The notes under the pieces are model-generated. The model saw only the letters and a program-made list of their open reading frames with translations. It did no database searches and was not told the DNA's origin. The position numbers were made by a program, and so were the translations under genes. 43,215 nucleotides of DNA from Actinocrinis puniceicyclus (GTDB lineage Bacteria; Actinomycetota; Actinomycetes; Streptomycetales; Catenulisporaceae): contig NZ_JAGSXH010000047.1 of NCBI RefSeq assembly GCF_018283645.1, positions 1 to 43,215 of the forward strand, written 5' to 3'. Positions within the stretch are counted from its first letter, which is position 1, and each line of letters begins with the position of its first letter. Below, in pieces: positions 27,154 to 36,451 of this stretch.

Positions 27154-28536
27154 GTGCCCGCCGACAAGATCGACACCATCGTGCGCCTCGCAAAGGCCCG
27201 CGGCATCGTCTTCCCCTCCAGCGAGATCTACGGCGGCTCCCGCGCCGCCTACGACTACGGTCCGCTCGGCGTGGAGCTGAAGGAGAACGTCAAGCGGCAG
27301 TGGTGGCAGGCGCTGGTGCGCGGCCGGGACGACGTGGTCGGGCTCGACTCCTCGGTGATCCTGGCACGCGAGGTCTGGGAGGCGTCAGGGCACGTCAAGG
27401 AGTTCGCCGATCCGCTCACCGAATGCCTCTCCTGTCACAAGCGCTTCCGCGCCGACCACCTGGAGGAGGCGTACGAGGCCAAGCACAAGCACGCCCCCGA
27501 GCACGGCCTGGCCGACGTCAACTGCCCCAACTGCGGCAACAAGGGCCAGTTCACCGAGCCGAAGATGTTCAACGGCATGCTCACCACGCACCTGGGCCCG
27601 GTCCAGGACGGCTCCGGCCTGCACTACCTGCGCCCGGAGACCGCGCAGGGCATCTTCGTGTCCTACAAGAACGTCTTCGAGACCGCGCGCAAGAAGATCC
27701 CGTTCGGCATCGGCCAGATGGGCAAGTCCTTCCGCAACGAGATCACCCCCGGCAACTTCATCTTCCGCACCCGCGAGTTCGAGCAGATGGAGATGGAGTT
27801 CTTCGTGCGTCCCGGCGAGGACGAGAAGTGGCACGAGTACTGGATCGAGGAGCGCTACGCCTGGTACACGGGCCTGGGCATCGACCCGGCGAACCTGCGG
27901 ATCTTCGAGCACCCGAAGGAGAAGCTGTCGCACTACTCGAAGCGGACCGTCGACATCGAGTACCGGTTCAACTTCGGCGGCAGTGAGTTCTCCGAACTCG
28001 AGGGCATCGCGAACCGCACCGACTTCGACCTGAACACGCACTCGAAGCACTCCGGCCAGGACCTGTCGTACTTCGATCAGGCGAACAACGAGCGGTTCAC
28101 GCCGTACGTCATCGAGCCCGCGGCTGGCGTGAACCGCTGCATGCTCGCGTTCCTCATGGACGCCTACAGCGCGGATGAGGCGCCCAACGCCAAGGGTGTG
28201 ATGGAGCCGCGTACCGTGCTCAAGCTGGACCGCAGGCTCGCGCCGGTGAAGGTGGCCGTGCTGCCGCTCTCGCGCAACGCGGACCTCTCGCCGAAGGCCC
28301 GGCAGTTGGCTGACTCGCTGCGTGCCCACTGGAACGTCGACTTCGACGACGCGCAGGCGATCGGCCGGCGCTATCGGCGCCAGGACGAGGTCGGCACCCC
28401 CTTCTGCGTCACCGTGGACTTCGAGACGCTGGAGGACAACGCGGTGACGGTCCGCGAGCGTGACACGATGGCGCAGGAACGGGTCTCGCTCGACCAGGTC
28501 GAGTCGTACCTGGCCGCGCGGCTGGTCGGCTGCTGA
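27154..28536 (+). CDS. glyS: Glycyl-tRNA synthetase (single-chain, dimeric type)
   Basis: A 460-residue class II synthetase charging tRNA-Gly. Seen: the N-terminal [25 protein letters not shown], a zinc-type knuckle (CLSCHKRF and CPNCGNKG, ~92-130), motif 1/2 region [17 protein letters not shown] and [25 protein letters not shown], motif 3 region [20 protein letters not shown], and the C-terminal anticodon-binding domain [21 protein letters not shown]. The length is typical of actinobacterial alpha2 enzymes. GTG 27154 is set by the conserved start. It is divergent from zur. Confidence 0.97.
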   Translation: MPADKIDTIVRLAKARGIVFPSSEIYGGSRAAYDYGPLGVELKENVKRQWWQALVRGRDDVVGLDSSVILAREVWEASGHVKEFADPLTECLSCHKRFRADHLEEAYEAKHKHAPEHGLADVNCPNCGNKGQFTEPKMFNGMLTTHLGPVQDGSGLHYLRPETAQGIFVSYKNVFETARKKIPFGIGQMGKSFRNEITPGNFIFRTREFEQMEMEFFVRPGEDEKWHEYWIEERYAWYTGLGIDPANLRIFEHPKEKLSHYSKRTVDIEYRFNFGGSEFSELEGIANRTDFDLNTHSKHSGQDLSYFDQANNERFTPYVIEPAAGVNRCMLAFLMDAYSADEAPNAKGVMEPRTVLKLDRRLAPVKVAVLPLSRNADLSPKARQLADSLRAHWNVDFDDAQAIGRRYRRQDEVGTPFCVTVDFETLEDNAVTVRERDTMAQERVSLDQVESYLAARLVGC

Positions 28537-28583
28537 TCCGCTGATCCGCAGCCTGCTGATCCGTCGCCCGCTCCCGGACGGTG

Positions 28584-29216
28584 TTACTTCGAGGCCGCGC
28601 ACTTGGGCGAGTGCGCGGCCTCGGTCACGTTCGACACCTGCCAGTGGCTGGCCGCGCGCGTCAGTGTGAGCGCGGTGTACGTACCCGGCGTGCCGGCCTT
28701 CTGCACAGCCGGACCCACTACGTGTGTCTTCGCGTCCCCGCGCATGACGTTGCGCCAGCTGGCGCAGAAGGACACGGTGGCCTTCCCGGTCGCGTCAGGT
28801 GGCGTGTAGACCGTGTTCGACACCACCAACACGCCCACCGGCTGCTGGTGCCTGGCGGACCAGCCGGTCACCTCGTGTCGCACGGTACTCAGCGCGCTGC
28901 CGGACCAGTAGACGCCCAACAGCGGATCCTTGGAGCCGGCACCGTACTCGGCGTGCAGTTGAGCGCGGACCGACTGCTGCACGGTATACAACACCTGATG
29001 CTCGATGCGGTTGGTCGGCCGTGGGTGCTTGAACGCCAGGCCCATCGTCGTGGGCAGCGTGATGCGTTCGTCCACCGGCGCCGCGACCGCGGTCGGGCTG
29101 ATATCGGGAGTAGGCCGCGGCGCGGAGTTGCACCCCGCGACCGCTCCCAGCGGCGCCAACATCAGCAGCGCCGCCGCTGTCTTACGCACAGACCTTTGGC
29201 CTGCCAAGTCATTCAC
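28584..29216 (-). CDS. Predicted secreted lipoprotein of unknown function
   Basis: A 210-residue protein with a lipoprotein signal: basic RSVRKT, a hydrophobic stretch AAALLMLAPLGAVAG and lipobox VAGC with Cys at residue 29, so the mature protein should be lipid-anchored outside the membrane. The mature part has two further Cys (SFCAS and SPKCAA) that may form a disulfide. No domain is recognised. GTG 29216 was chosen because it places the signal correctly; GTG 29189 would leave almost no basic n-region. The last codons form one arm of a terminator stem. It is convergent with glyS. Confidence 0.75.
   Translation of the reverse strand: MNDLAGQRSVRKTAAALLMLAPLGAVAGCNSAPRPTPDISPTAVAAPVDERITLPTTMGLAFKHPRPTNRIEHQVLYTVQQSVRAQLHAEYGAGSKDPLLGVYWSGSALSTVRHEVTGWSARHQQPVGVLVVSNTVYTPPDATGKATVSFCASWRNVMRGDAKTHVVGPAVQKAGTPGTYTALTLTRAASHWQVSNVTEAAHSPKCAASK
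28591..28622. terminator. 13-bp hairpin inside the 3' end of the lipoprotein gene
   Basis: gaggccgcgcact (28591-28603) pairs perfectly with agtgcgcggcctc (28610-28622). It lies 54 bases past the glyS stop and just within the lipoprotein coding end, so it probably terminates glyS and is also translated on the other strand. Confidence 0.7.
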
Positions 29217-29321
29217 CAGTCCACTGTCCCCGCGTGCCCGAATCGCTAAGCGTGGCGACGTGCCCGCTAAGGGTAGTCGGGGCAACGTAAGCGAGCCTCA
29301 ATAGTGCCTCAGGACACGACA

Positions 29322-30122
29322 CTAAGGCGCGGATATTTCTCGGTTGTCGGTTGCCGCGGCGAGCGCGGTGGGCGCGGTCGGAGCGACGGCGGCCATCGCG
29401 GCCCCCACGATCCCCGCGGTGTTGGCCAGGCGGGCCGCCACGAGTTCCGTGCGCAGCGAGAGCAGCGGCAGGAAGCGGTCCGCGTGTCTGGACACCCCGC
29501 CGCCCACGATGATCAGATCCGGACTGAACAGCGCCTCGGCGCGCGAGAGGTATTCCTGGACGCGCTCGGCCCAATCCTCCCAGGTCAGCTTCTTCTCCTC
29601 GCGCACCCGGGCCGAGGCGCGGCGTTCGGCGTCCTTGCCGCGCACCTCGATGTGTCCCAGTTCGGTGTTGGGAACCAGCACCCCGTCGGCGAAAAGTGCC
29701 GACCCGATCCCGGTGCCGAAGGTGAACATGATCACTACGCCACTGCGACCCCGTCCCGCACCGTGCGCCATTTCCGCGACACCGGCGGCATCGGCGTCGT
29801 TCAGGACCCGCGGCAGCCGTCCGCCCGCGATGGACAGCGCGTGGGTGAACAGCGTAGGAGCGTCGATGCCGACCCAGCCAGGGTCTACGTTTGCCGCAGT
29901 AAGGACTGTCCCGTGCCTTACGACGCCGGGGAAGGTGATACCCACGGCGCCGGTCCAGGTGAAGCGCCCGGCCACCAGGCCGACCGTCTCGGCCACGGCA
30001 TCCGGCGTCGCGGGCTGAGGCGTCTCCAGGCGGTAACGCTCGGCGGTCAACTCGCCGGTGACCGTGTCGACCGGGGCGGCCTTGATGCCTGAGCCGCCGA
30101 TGTCGATGCCCAATGCGAGCAC
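29322..30122 (-). CDS. ppgK: Polyphosphate glucokinase (ROK family)
   Basis: A 266-residue glucokinase that phosphorylates glucose with polyphosphate (and often ATP). Motifs in order: phosphate-binding [17 protein letters not shown] (3-19), VGITFPGVV, the catalytic Asp region [15 protein letters not shown] (~107-121), [15 protein letters not shown], the substrate-binding [17 protein letters not shown], and [18 protein letters not shown]. The length matches actinobacterial PPGK. AAAGGAGG lies 6 nt before GTG 30122, an excellent site. Together with pgi in the window it feeds glucose into glycolysis. It is divergent from dusB. Confidence 0.95.
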   Translation of the reverse strand: MLALGIDIGGSGIKAAPVDTVTGELTAERYRLETPQPATPDAVAETVGLVAGRFTWTGAVGITFPGVVRHGTVLTAANVDPGWVGIDAPTLFTHALSIAGGRLPRVLNDADAAGVAEMAHGAGRGRSGVVIMFTFGTGIGSALFADGVLVPNTELGHIEVRGKDAERRASARVREEKKLTWEDWAERVQEYLSRAEALFSPDLIIVGGGVSRHADRFLPLLSLRTELVAARLANTAGIVGAAMAAVAPTAPTALAAATDNREISAP

Positions 30123-30259
30123 GCTTAGCCTCCTTTCCGGTCTAGGCCGACCACGCCCCAGCGGACGCCGCGACCAGGGCCACCGGCTCCGGGGCGCGGA
30201 TCTGGGACAATGGACCGGTACCCGCGAACACGCCCGAGCAACGGTCCGAGGTCCATTAG

Positions 30260-31426
30260 ATGCCCGCAGTACATACGCCGCTCGCGGTCGGTCCTTATCA
30301 GGTCTGGCCGCCCGTGGTCCTCGCCCCGATGGCGGGCATCACCAATCCGCCGTTCCGCGCGCTGTGCCGCGAACAGGCGACCAGCCGGGTGCCGGCCGCG
30401 GACACAGGGCACCCGGCAGGGCTGTTCGTCTGCGAGATGGTCACGACGGTCGGGCTGGTCGAGGGTAACCCCAAGACCCGCAAGATGATCCACTTCGAGC
30501 CGGACGAGCAGCCCCGGTCGGTCCAGCTCTACGGCGTGGACCCGGACTATGTCGGACGCGCAGTGCGTATCGTCGCGGAGGAAGACCTTGCTGATCACAT
30601 CGATCTGAATTTCGGCTGCCCCGTCCCCAAGGTCACCCGTCGCGGCGGCGGTTGCGCGCTCCCGTACCACCGGGTGCTGTTCCGCAACATCGTGCGGGCG
30701 GCGGTGCGTAACGCCGGAGCGCTGCCCGTGACCGTGAAAATGCGCGTGGGCATCGACCCGGAGCACGAGACCTACCTGGAGGCCGGCCGGATCGCCGAGG
30801 ACGAAGGCGTCGCGGCTGTGGCGCTGCACGCGCGCACGGGCGCGCAGGGCTATTCGGGCGAGGCGGACTGGGACCGGATCGCGAAGCTCAAGGCCGAGCT
30901 CAGCGGGGTTCCGGTGCTCGGCAACGGCGATATCTGGGAGGGCGCGGACGCGCTGCGCATGATGGCCGAGACCGGCGCGGACGGGGTCGTGGTCGGCCGC
31001 GGCTGCCTGGGCCGCCCGTGGCTGTTCGCGGACCTGGCCGCGGCGTTCGTCGGCGGCGCACCGGTGCGCCCCTGCCTCGGCGAGGTCGCCGCGATGATGC
31101 GCCGCCACGCCGAGGGCCTGGTCGCGATGCACCGCTCCGATCACGGTGTGCGCGAGTTCCGCAAGCACGTCGCCTGGTATCTCAAAGGCTTTCCGGTCGG
31201 CTCCGAACTGCGCGGCAGGCTGGCGCAGGCCTCGAACCTGCCGGAGCTCGAAGAGCTGCTCGCCCGGCTCGACCGCGCTGAGCCCTGGCCCGCCGCCAAC
31301 GAGGGCTCGCCGCGCGGCCGCAGCCACGCCTCGGAGCGCCGGGTCACACTGCCCTACGGCTGGTTGGAGAACCCTGACGACCCGACGCCGCCCACCGGCG
31401 CCGAGACCGACGAATCAGGCGGCTGA
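30260..31426 (+). CDS. dusB: tRNA dihydrouridine synthase
   Basis: A 388-residue FMN enzyme that reduces uridine in the tRNA D-loop. The TIM barrel opens with [20 protein letters not shown]. The catalytic Cys region is [49 protein letters not shown] and [17 protein letters not shown] follow, and [15 protein letters not shown] is the FMN phosphate site. The C-terminal ~60 residues are variable and Pro-rich. ATG 30260 follows CGAGG at 8 nt. GACAAT at 30206-30211 may be its -10, giving a 5' leader of about 40 nt. Confidence 0.94.
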   Translation: MPAVHTPLAVGPYQVWPPVVLAPMAGITNPPFRALCREQATSRVPAADTGHPAGLFVCEMVTTVGLVEGNPKTRKMIHFEPDEQPRSVQLYGVDPDYVGRAVRIVAEEDLADHIDLNFGCPVPKVTRRGGGCALPYHRVLFRNIVRAAVRNAGALPVTVKMRVGIDPEHETYLEAGRIAEDEGVAAVALHARTGAQGYSGEADWDRIAKLKAELSGVPVLGNGDIWEGADALRMMAETGADGVVVGRGCLGRPWLFADLAAAFVGGAPVRPCLGEVAAMMRRHAEGLVAMHRSDHGVREFRKHVAWYLKGFPVGSELRGRLAQASNLPELEELLARLDRAEPWPAANEGSPRGRSHASERRVTLPYGWLENPDDPTPPTGAETDESGG

Positions 31427-31784
31427 TACTGCCTGGAGCGGCGCCTCGCCCCGGGTGGCGACGCCGCTGCGCCGGGCGGCGGCGTCACCGGAGACAGAGA
31501 CAGAGACAGGGGCAGGGGCAGCGAGCCGTGTGCTCCCGGCGCCTCGCCGCATGCCCGGGCTGCCCGCGGCCTCGTCCGCCGTTTCACCGCCGCGGTTCGG
31601 GGCATCGGAACCGGGCCGTCCGGCGAAGCGCGCGAGAGTTATCCACAGGGTGGTCAGTCTCACGCTGACATCGTCGTGACCGGCCGGTACTGTCATGAGA
31701 ACCAGGAGGTGGGCGCCGGTCGTGCGGGTCGGCGTCCATTTCGCACCTTGTACGCGCACGCGTTTGAGCTTCAGGGAGCCTCAC
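31427..31784. other. Intergenic region upstream of ppdK
   Basis: 358 bases between dusB and ppdK on the same strand. It contains a short direct repeat of gagaca (three copies, 31491-31508) followed by ggcagg-type units, and one DnaA-box-like TTATCCACA near 31637. No convincing gene or terminator stem is seen; the ppdK promoter must lie here. Confidence 0.45.
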
Positions 31785-34529
31785 GTGCCGATCGACATTG
31801 CGCCGACTGCTGCGGCGACTCGGACAACCAAATACGTCTACGACTTCACCGAGGGCAACAAGGATCTGAAGGATCTGCTCGGCGGCAAGGGTGCGAACCT
31901 CGCCGAGATGACCAACCTCGGTCTGCCGGTCCCGCCGGGGTTCACCCTCACCACGGAGGCATGCCGCGCATACCTGTCCGACGGCGACGAGCCGGACGGT
32001 CTGCGCGCCGAGGTCTCCGAGCACCTGGCCGCGCTGGAGGCGCGGATGGGCCGCCGGCTGGGCGCGAGCGCGGACCCGCTGCTGGTCTCAGTGCGCTCCG
32101 GTGCCAAGTTCTCCATGCCCGGGATGATGGAGACGGTGCTGAACATCGGTCTGTCCGACGAATCGGTGCGGGGCCTGGCCGAGGTGGCCGGTGACGAGCG
32201 CTTCGCCTGGGATTCGTACCGGCGGCTGATCCAGATGTTCGGCAAGACGGTGCTCGGCATCGAGGGCGAGCACTTCGAGGACGCGATCGACGCCGCGAAG
32301 AAGGCGAAGAACGTAACCAGCGATCTGGACCTGGACGCCGAGGATCTGCGCGCGCTGGTCGAGTCGTACAAGGCGATCGTGCGTGAGCACGCCCAGCGGG
32401 AGTTCCCGCAGGATCCGCGCGAGCAGATGGACCTGGCGATCCGCGCCGTGTTCGACTCCTGGAACACCAAGCGGGCCAAGCTCTACCGGCGGCAGGAGCG
32501 CATCCCGCACGACCTGGGCACTGCGGTCAACGTGTGCTCGATGGTGTTCGGCAACCTCGGTCCCGACTCGGGCACCGGCGTCGCGTTCACCCGCGACCCG
32601 GCGACCGGCTCCCAGGGCGTCTACGGCGACTACCTGGCGAACGCGCAGGGCGAGGACGTGGTCGCGGGCATCCGCAACACCGTGCCGCTGCAGGATCTCG
32701 AAAAGCTCGACCCGAAGTCGTACCGCGAACTGCTGGACATCATGGCCACGCTGGAAGGCCACTACCGCGACCTGTGCGACATCGAGTTCACCATCGAGCG
32801 CGGCAAGCTCTGGATGCTGCAGACCCGCGTCGGCAAGCGCACCGCGGCCGCCGCGTTCCTGATCGCCACCAGCCTGGTCGACGAGGGCGCGATCGACCGG
32901 GACGAGGCGGTCTCCCGGGTCACCGGCGCGCAGCTGGCGCAGCTGATGTTCCCGCAGTTCGACACCCGAGGCGGCCATACGCGCATCACCACCGGCATGA
33001 ACGCCTCGCCGGGCGCCGCGGTCGGCAAGGCGGTCTTCGACTCGTACACCGCGGTGAAGTGGTCGCGCTCCGGCGAGCGGGTGATCCTCATCCGCCGCGA
33101 GACCAACCCGGACGACCTCAACGGCATGATCGCGGCGCAGGGCATCCTGACCTCGCGCGGCGGCAAGACCTCGCACGCCGCAGTGGTCGCCCGCGGCATG
33201 GGCAAGACCTGCGTGTGCGGCGCCGAGGAACTGCACGTCGACACCAAGGGACGCAGGTTCACCGCCCCGGGCGGCACCACCGTCGAGGAGGGCGACCTGA
33301 TCTCCATCGACGGCACCTCCGGAGCGGTCTACCTCGGCGAGGTGGCGGTCGCGCCGTCCCCGGTGGTCGAGTACTTCGAGGGCCGGCTGGGCGCGGACTC
33401 GCCGCGGGCCGGCGAGCTTGTCAAGGCCGTGCACCGGATCATGACGTGGGCCGACGAGCGGCGCCGGCTGTACGTGCGCGCCAACGCGGACAACCCGGAG
33501 GACGCCGCGCGCGCCCGCCGGTTCGGCGCACAGGGCATCGGCCTGTGCCGCACGGAGCACATGTTCCTCGGCGAGCGCCGCGCGCTGGTCGAGCGGCTGA
33601 TCCTCGCCGAAGACGAGTCCGAGCGCGTCAAGGTGCTCGACGAACTGCTGCCTATGCAGCGCGACGACTTCGTGGCGATCCTCACCGCGATGGGCGGCCT
33701 GCCCGTGACCGTGCGGCTGCTCGACCCGCCGCTGCACGAGTTCCTTCCCGACCTGACCGAGCTGTCCGTGCGCGTGGCCGTGGCCGAGGCGCGCGGCGAA
33801 CAGCACGAGGGCGACCTGCGGCTGTTGCAGGCGGTGCACAAGCTGCACGAGGCCAACCCGATGCTCGGCCTGCGCGGAGTGCGGCTCGGCCTGGTTGTGC
33901 CGGGCCTGTTCATCATGCAGGTCAGGGCGCTGGCGGAGGCTGCCGCGCAGGTGGCCAAGGCGGGCGGGGTGGCCCGGATCGAGATCATGGTGCCGCTGGT
34001 CGGCGCGGTGCAGGAGCTGGAGATCATCCGCGAGGAGGCCCGCGCGGTGCTCGACGAGGTTCGCGAGATCACCGGAGCCGACATCCGGGCGCTGATCGGC
34101 ACGATGATCGAGCTGCCCCGCGCGGCCCTGACCGCAGGCCAGATCGCCGAGGCCGCCGAGTTCTTCTCCTTCGGCACCAACGACCTGACGCAGACGACCT
34201 GGGGCTTCAGCCGAGACGACGTGGAGGCCGCGTTCTTCAGCGCCTACCTGGACAAGGGCATCTTCGGCGTCTCCCCGTTCGAGACCCTGGACCGCGGCGG
34301 GGTCGGCCGCCTGGTGCAGATCGCCGCTGACGAAGGCAAGGCCGCCCGCCCGTCGCTCAAACTCGGCGTGTGCGGCGAACACGGCGGCGACCCGGACTCG
34401 GTGCACTTCTTCCACCAGGTTGGTCTCGACTACGTGTCCTGCTCGCCGTTCCGCGTCCCGGTGGCCCGGCTGGAGGCCGCCCGCGCGGCTGTACAGCAGC
34501 AGTGCGAGCGTACCGACACGACCGCCTGA
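31785..34529 (+). CDS. ppdK: Pyruvate, phosphate dikinase
   Basis: A 914-residue enzyme interconverting pyruvate + ATP + Pi and PEP + AMP + PPi. The ATP-grasp domain has DLLGGKGANLAEMTNLGLPVPPGF near 22-45, SVRSGAKFSMPGMMETVLNIG, and EFTIERGKLWMLQTRVGKRT. The swivelling phospho-His domain has GGKTSHAAVVARGMGKTCVCG. The PEP-utilising barrel has ANADNPEDAARARRFGAQGIGLCRTEHMF and SFGTNDLTQTTWGFSRDD, ending in LGVCGEHGGDPDSVHFFHQVGLDYVSCSPFRVP with the catalytic Cys. GTG 31785 follows GGGAG at 6 nt. With malic enzyme in the same window it can close a PEP-pyruvate-malate node. Confidence 0.97.
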   Translation: MPIDIAPTAAATRTTKYVYDFTEGNKDLKDLLGGKGANLAEMTNLGLPVPPGFTLTTEACRAYLSDGDEPDGLRAEVSEHLAALEARMGRRLGASADPLLVSVRSGAKFSMPGMMETVLNIGLSDESVRGLAEVAGDERFAWDSYRRLIQMFGKTVLGIEGEHFEDAIDAAKKAKNVTSDLDLDAEDLRALVESYKAIVREHAQREFPQDPREQMDLAIRAVFDSWNTKRAKLYRRQERIPHDLGTAVNVCSMVFGNLGPDSGTGVAFTRDPATGSQGVYGDYLANAQGEDVVAGIRNTVPLQDLEKLDPKSYRELLDIMATLEGHYRDLCDIEFTIERGKLWMLQTRVGKRTAAAAFLIATSLVDEGAIDRDEAVSRVTGAQLAQLMFPQFDTRGGHTRITTGMNASPGAAVGKAVFDSYTAVKWSRSGERVILIRRETNPDDLNGMIAAQGILTSRGGKTSHAAVVARGMGKTCVCGAEELHVDTKGRRFTAPGGTTVEEGDLISIDGTSGAVYLGEVAVAPSPVVEYFEGRLGADSPRAGELVKAVHRIMTWADERRRLYVRANADNPEDAARARRFGAQGIGLCRTEHMFLGERRALVERLILAEDESERVKVLDELLPMQRDDFVAILTAMGGLPVTVRLLDPPLHEFLPDLTELSVRVAVAEARGEQHEGDLRLLQAVHKLHEANPMLGLRGVRLGLVVPGLFIMQVRALAEAAAQVAKAGGVARIEIMVPLVGAVQELEIIREEARAVLDEVREITGADIRALIGTMIELPRAALTAGQIAEAAEFFSFGTNDLTQTTWGFSRDDVEAAFFSAYLDKGIFGVSPFETLDRGGVGRLVQIAADEGKAARPSLKLGVCGEHGGDPDSVHFFHQVGLDYVSCSPFRVPVARLEAARAAVQQQCERTDTTA

Positions 34530-34618
34530 CCGCTTCGCTCCACCCGCGCCCCAACGCCTGCCGTGCGTCGGGTTAGCCGTTGTCGTTCTCGCACCCGGTC
34601 GAATGGCCCTTCCGGGGC

Positions 34619-35080
34619 CTATCCGGCCTCGAAGGCCTTCTCGTAGGAGACCGACAGCGGCGACCCGATGTACGGCGGGTACAACGGTATTGTCGTGTAC
34701 CCGCTGCGCTCGTAGAACCGGATCGCCTCGGGCTGTCCGGTCCCGGTCTCCAGGTAGATCCGCGGCGCGCCGAGCCGCCGGGCCAGCGCCTCGGCCGCGG
34801 CGAGCAGCCGGCCGGCCGCCGTGGTGCCGCGCGAGGTGGGCACCACGTACATCCGCTTCAGTTCCAGTCCTTCGAGCCCTGATGCGCGGTTGGGCTGTAG
34901 CGCGCAACAGCCGATCGGCGTGCCGTTCTCGCGCATCAGCAGGAAGCGGATGTCATCGGTCAGGTGCTCGTCACTGTCCGCGCCTACGTCCGGATAGCGT
35001 GCGCTGATGTCGGCGCGCAGTTCCTGGCGCAGCTTGGCCAGCTCCTCGTCGTCAACAGGCACCGGTTCGATCGTGATCAC
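34619..35080 (-). CDS. GNAT acetyltransferase
   Basis: A 153-residue single-domain GNAT. The acetyl-CoA loop region is LKRMYVVPTSRGTTAAGRLLAAAEALA (~74-100). IYLETGTGQPEAIRFYERSGYTTIPLYPPYIG is the typical motif B followed by the Gly-Tyr end seen in many small N-acetyltransferases. In the usual R/Q-x-x-G-x-G/A loop the third Gly is replaced (RGTTAAG). Substrate unknown. GTG 35080 has no good ribosome binding site but has TAGCGT 6 nt upstream. Confidence 0.85.
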   Translation of the reverse strand: MITIEPVPVDDEELAKLRQELRADISARYPDVGADSDEHLTDDIRFLLMRENGTPIGCCALQPNRASGLEGLELKRMYVVPTSRGTTAAGRLLAAAEALARRLGAPRIYLETGTGQPEAIRFYERSGYTTIPLYPPYIGSPLSVSYEKAFEAG

Positions 35081-35086
35081 CGCTTC

Positions 35087-35092
35087 ACGCTA
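35087..35092 (-). promoter_or_regulatory. -10-like hexamer before the GNAT gene
   Basis: TAGCGT on the minus strand lies 6 nt before the GTG at 35080, fitting a leaderless start. Confidence 0.35.
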
Positions 35093-35169
35093 GCCATTCG
35101 ATGTTGCGGAGATATATCGGCCAAGTAACCCGGGACGTTCACACGGACGTGCTGCGCGCCGCCGCGCAC

Positions 35170-35175
35170 TACCGT
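35170..35175 (+). promoter_or_regulatory. -10-like hexamer before dgt
   Basis: TACCGT lies 6 nt before ATG 35182 with no ribosome binding site between, so dgt is probably leaderless. It is the same hexamer as at the leuA leader. Confidence 0.45.
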
Positions 35176-35181
35176 TGATCC

Positions 35182-36441
35182 ATGACACAGGTCATCACCG
35201 TGCCCGGGTACGACCAGGCGGACGTGGAGCGGTACGCCGTCGAGCCCGCCAGCGAGCTCAAGCGCACCGGCGGGGAACGCACCCCCTTCCAGCGCGACCG
35301 CGCGCGCGTTCTGCACAGCCTCGCGCTGCGCCGCCTGGCCGGAAAGACCCAGGTCGTCACTCCCGGCGAGTCCGACTTCCCGCGCACCCGGCTGACCCAT
35401 TCGCTGGAGGTGGCGCAGATCGGCCGCGAACTGGCCGGCTCCCTCGGTGCCGACCCGGACCTGGTCGAGGCCGCCTGCCTCGCGCACGACCTCGGCCACC
35501 CGCCCTTCGGCCACACCGGTGAAGCCGCGCTCAACGAGGTCACCGGCGCGATCGGCGGCTTCGAAGGCAACGCGCAGAACCTGCGCATCCTCACCCGCCT
35601 CGAAGCGAAGGTCGTCCGGGCGGACGGCCGGTCCGCCGGGCTCAACCCGACCCGCGGGCTGCTTGATGCCGCGACCAAGTACCCGTGGACGCGCCGCCCC
35701 GGGAACACCAAGTTCGGTGCTTACTCGGACGATCTTCCGGTCTTCTCCTGGTTGCGCATCGGCGCGCCGCCCGATCCGGTCAAATGTTTCGAGGCGCAGA
35801 TCATGGACTGGTCCGACGACGTCGCCTACTCGGTGCACGATCTTGAGGACGCGATCTACGCCGGGCACGTCGATCCCAGGATCCTCCTCGTCGAGGGGGA
35901 ACGCGCCGCGCTGTTCGAACGCTCCCGCGGCTACGCCCCCGACGCCGAGCCCGCGGAACTGGCCGCCGCGCTCGACCGGCTGCAGACGCTGGAGTGGTGG
36001 CCCGCCGATTATGATCGTTCCTTTGCCGCCCAGGCCCGGCTCAAGGGCGCCGCGAGCGAGTTGATCGGCCGCTTCTGCTTAGCCGTCGTGCGTGCGACGC
36101 GGTCCGAGTTCGGACCCGGACCGCATACGCGGTACAACGCCCATCTCGTCGTACCGCGTCCGATCCGCCTGGAGAACGCGGTGCTCAAGGCGGTCGCGGC
36201 GCGTTACGTCATGGAGACCGAGCATGCCCTCGCCTTGCGCACGCAGCAGGCGGCACTGATCCGTGAGCTGGTCGCGCTGCTCGCCGCCCGGCCCGAACAG
36301 CTGGAGCCGCCGTTTCAGGCATGGTGGTCCGAAGCCTCCGACGACGGTGCGCGCCTGCGCGTCGTCGTGGACCAGATAGCCTCGCTCACCGACAGCTCGG
36401 CCCGGCGGCTACACCGACGCCTTGTCGGAAGCGCCGCGTAG
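35182..36441 (+). CDS. dgt: dGTP triphosphohydrolase-like HD protein
   Basis: A 419-residue HD-domain phosphohydrolase, probably releasing triphosphate from deoxynucleoside triphosphates. Seen: [23 protein letters not shown] near 35-57, [15 protein letters not shown], the HD motif [19 protein letters not shown] (~108-126), [17 protein letters not shown], and the second metal-ligand Asp in [17 protein letters not shown]. It has a TTA leucine codon at 36079-36081. Its TAG stop (36439-36441) doubles as the first half of the TAGAAT hexamer before dnaG, which starts 10 bp later. Position next to dnaG is conserved in actinomycetes. Confidence 0.93.
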   Translation: MTQVITVPGYDQADVERYAVEPASELKRTGGERTPFQRDRARVLHSLALRRLAGKTQVVTPGESDFPRTRLTHSLEVAQIGRELAGSLGADPDLVEAACLAHDLGHPPFGHTGEAALNEVTGAIGGFEGNAQNLRILTRLEAKVVRADGRSAGLNPTRGLLDAATKYPWTRRPGNTKFGAYSDDLPVFSWLRIGAPPDPVKCFEAQIMDWSDDVAYSVHDLEDAIYAGHVDPRILLVEGERAALFERSRGYAPDAEPAELAAALDRLQTLEWWPADYDRSFAAQARLKGAASELIGRFCLAVVRATRSEFGPGPHTRYNAHLVVPRPIRLENAVLKAVAARYVMETEHALALRTQQAALIRELVALLAARPEQLEPPFQAWWSEASDDGARLRVVVDQIASLTDSSARRLHRRLVGSAA

Positions 36442-36444
36442 AAT
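36439..36444 (+). promoter_or_regulatory. -10 hexamer of dnaG, overlapping the dgt stop
   Basis: TAGAAT, close to the actinobacterial consensus, ends 7 nt before the dnaG ATG and shares its TAG with the dgt stop codon. No Shine-Dalgarno sequence is present. Confidence 0.45.
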
Positions 36445-36451
36445 CCCGACC

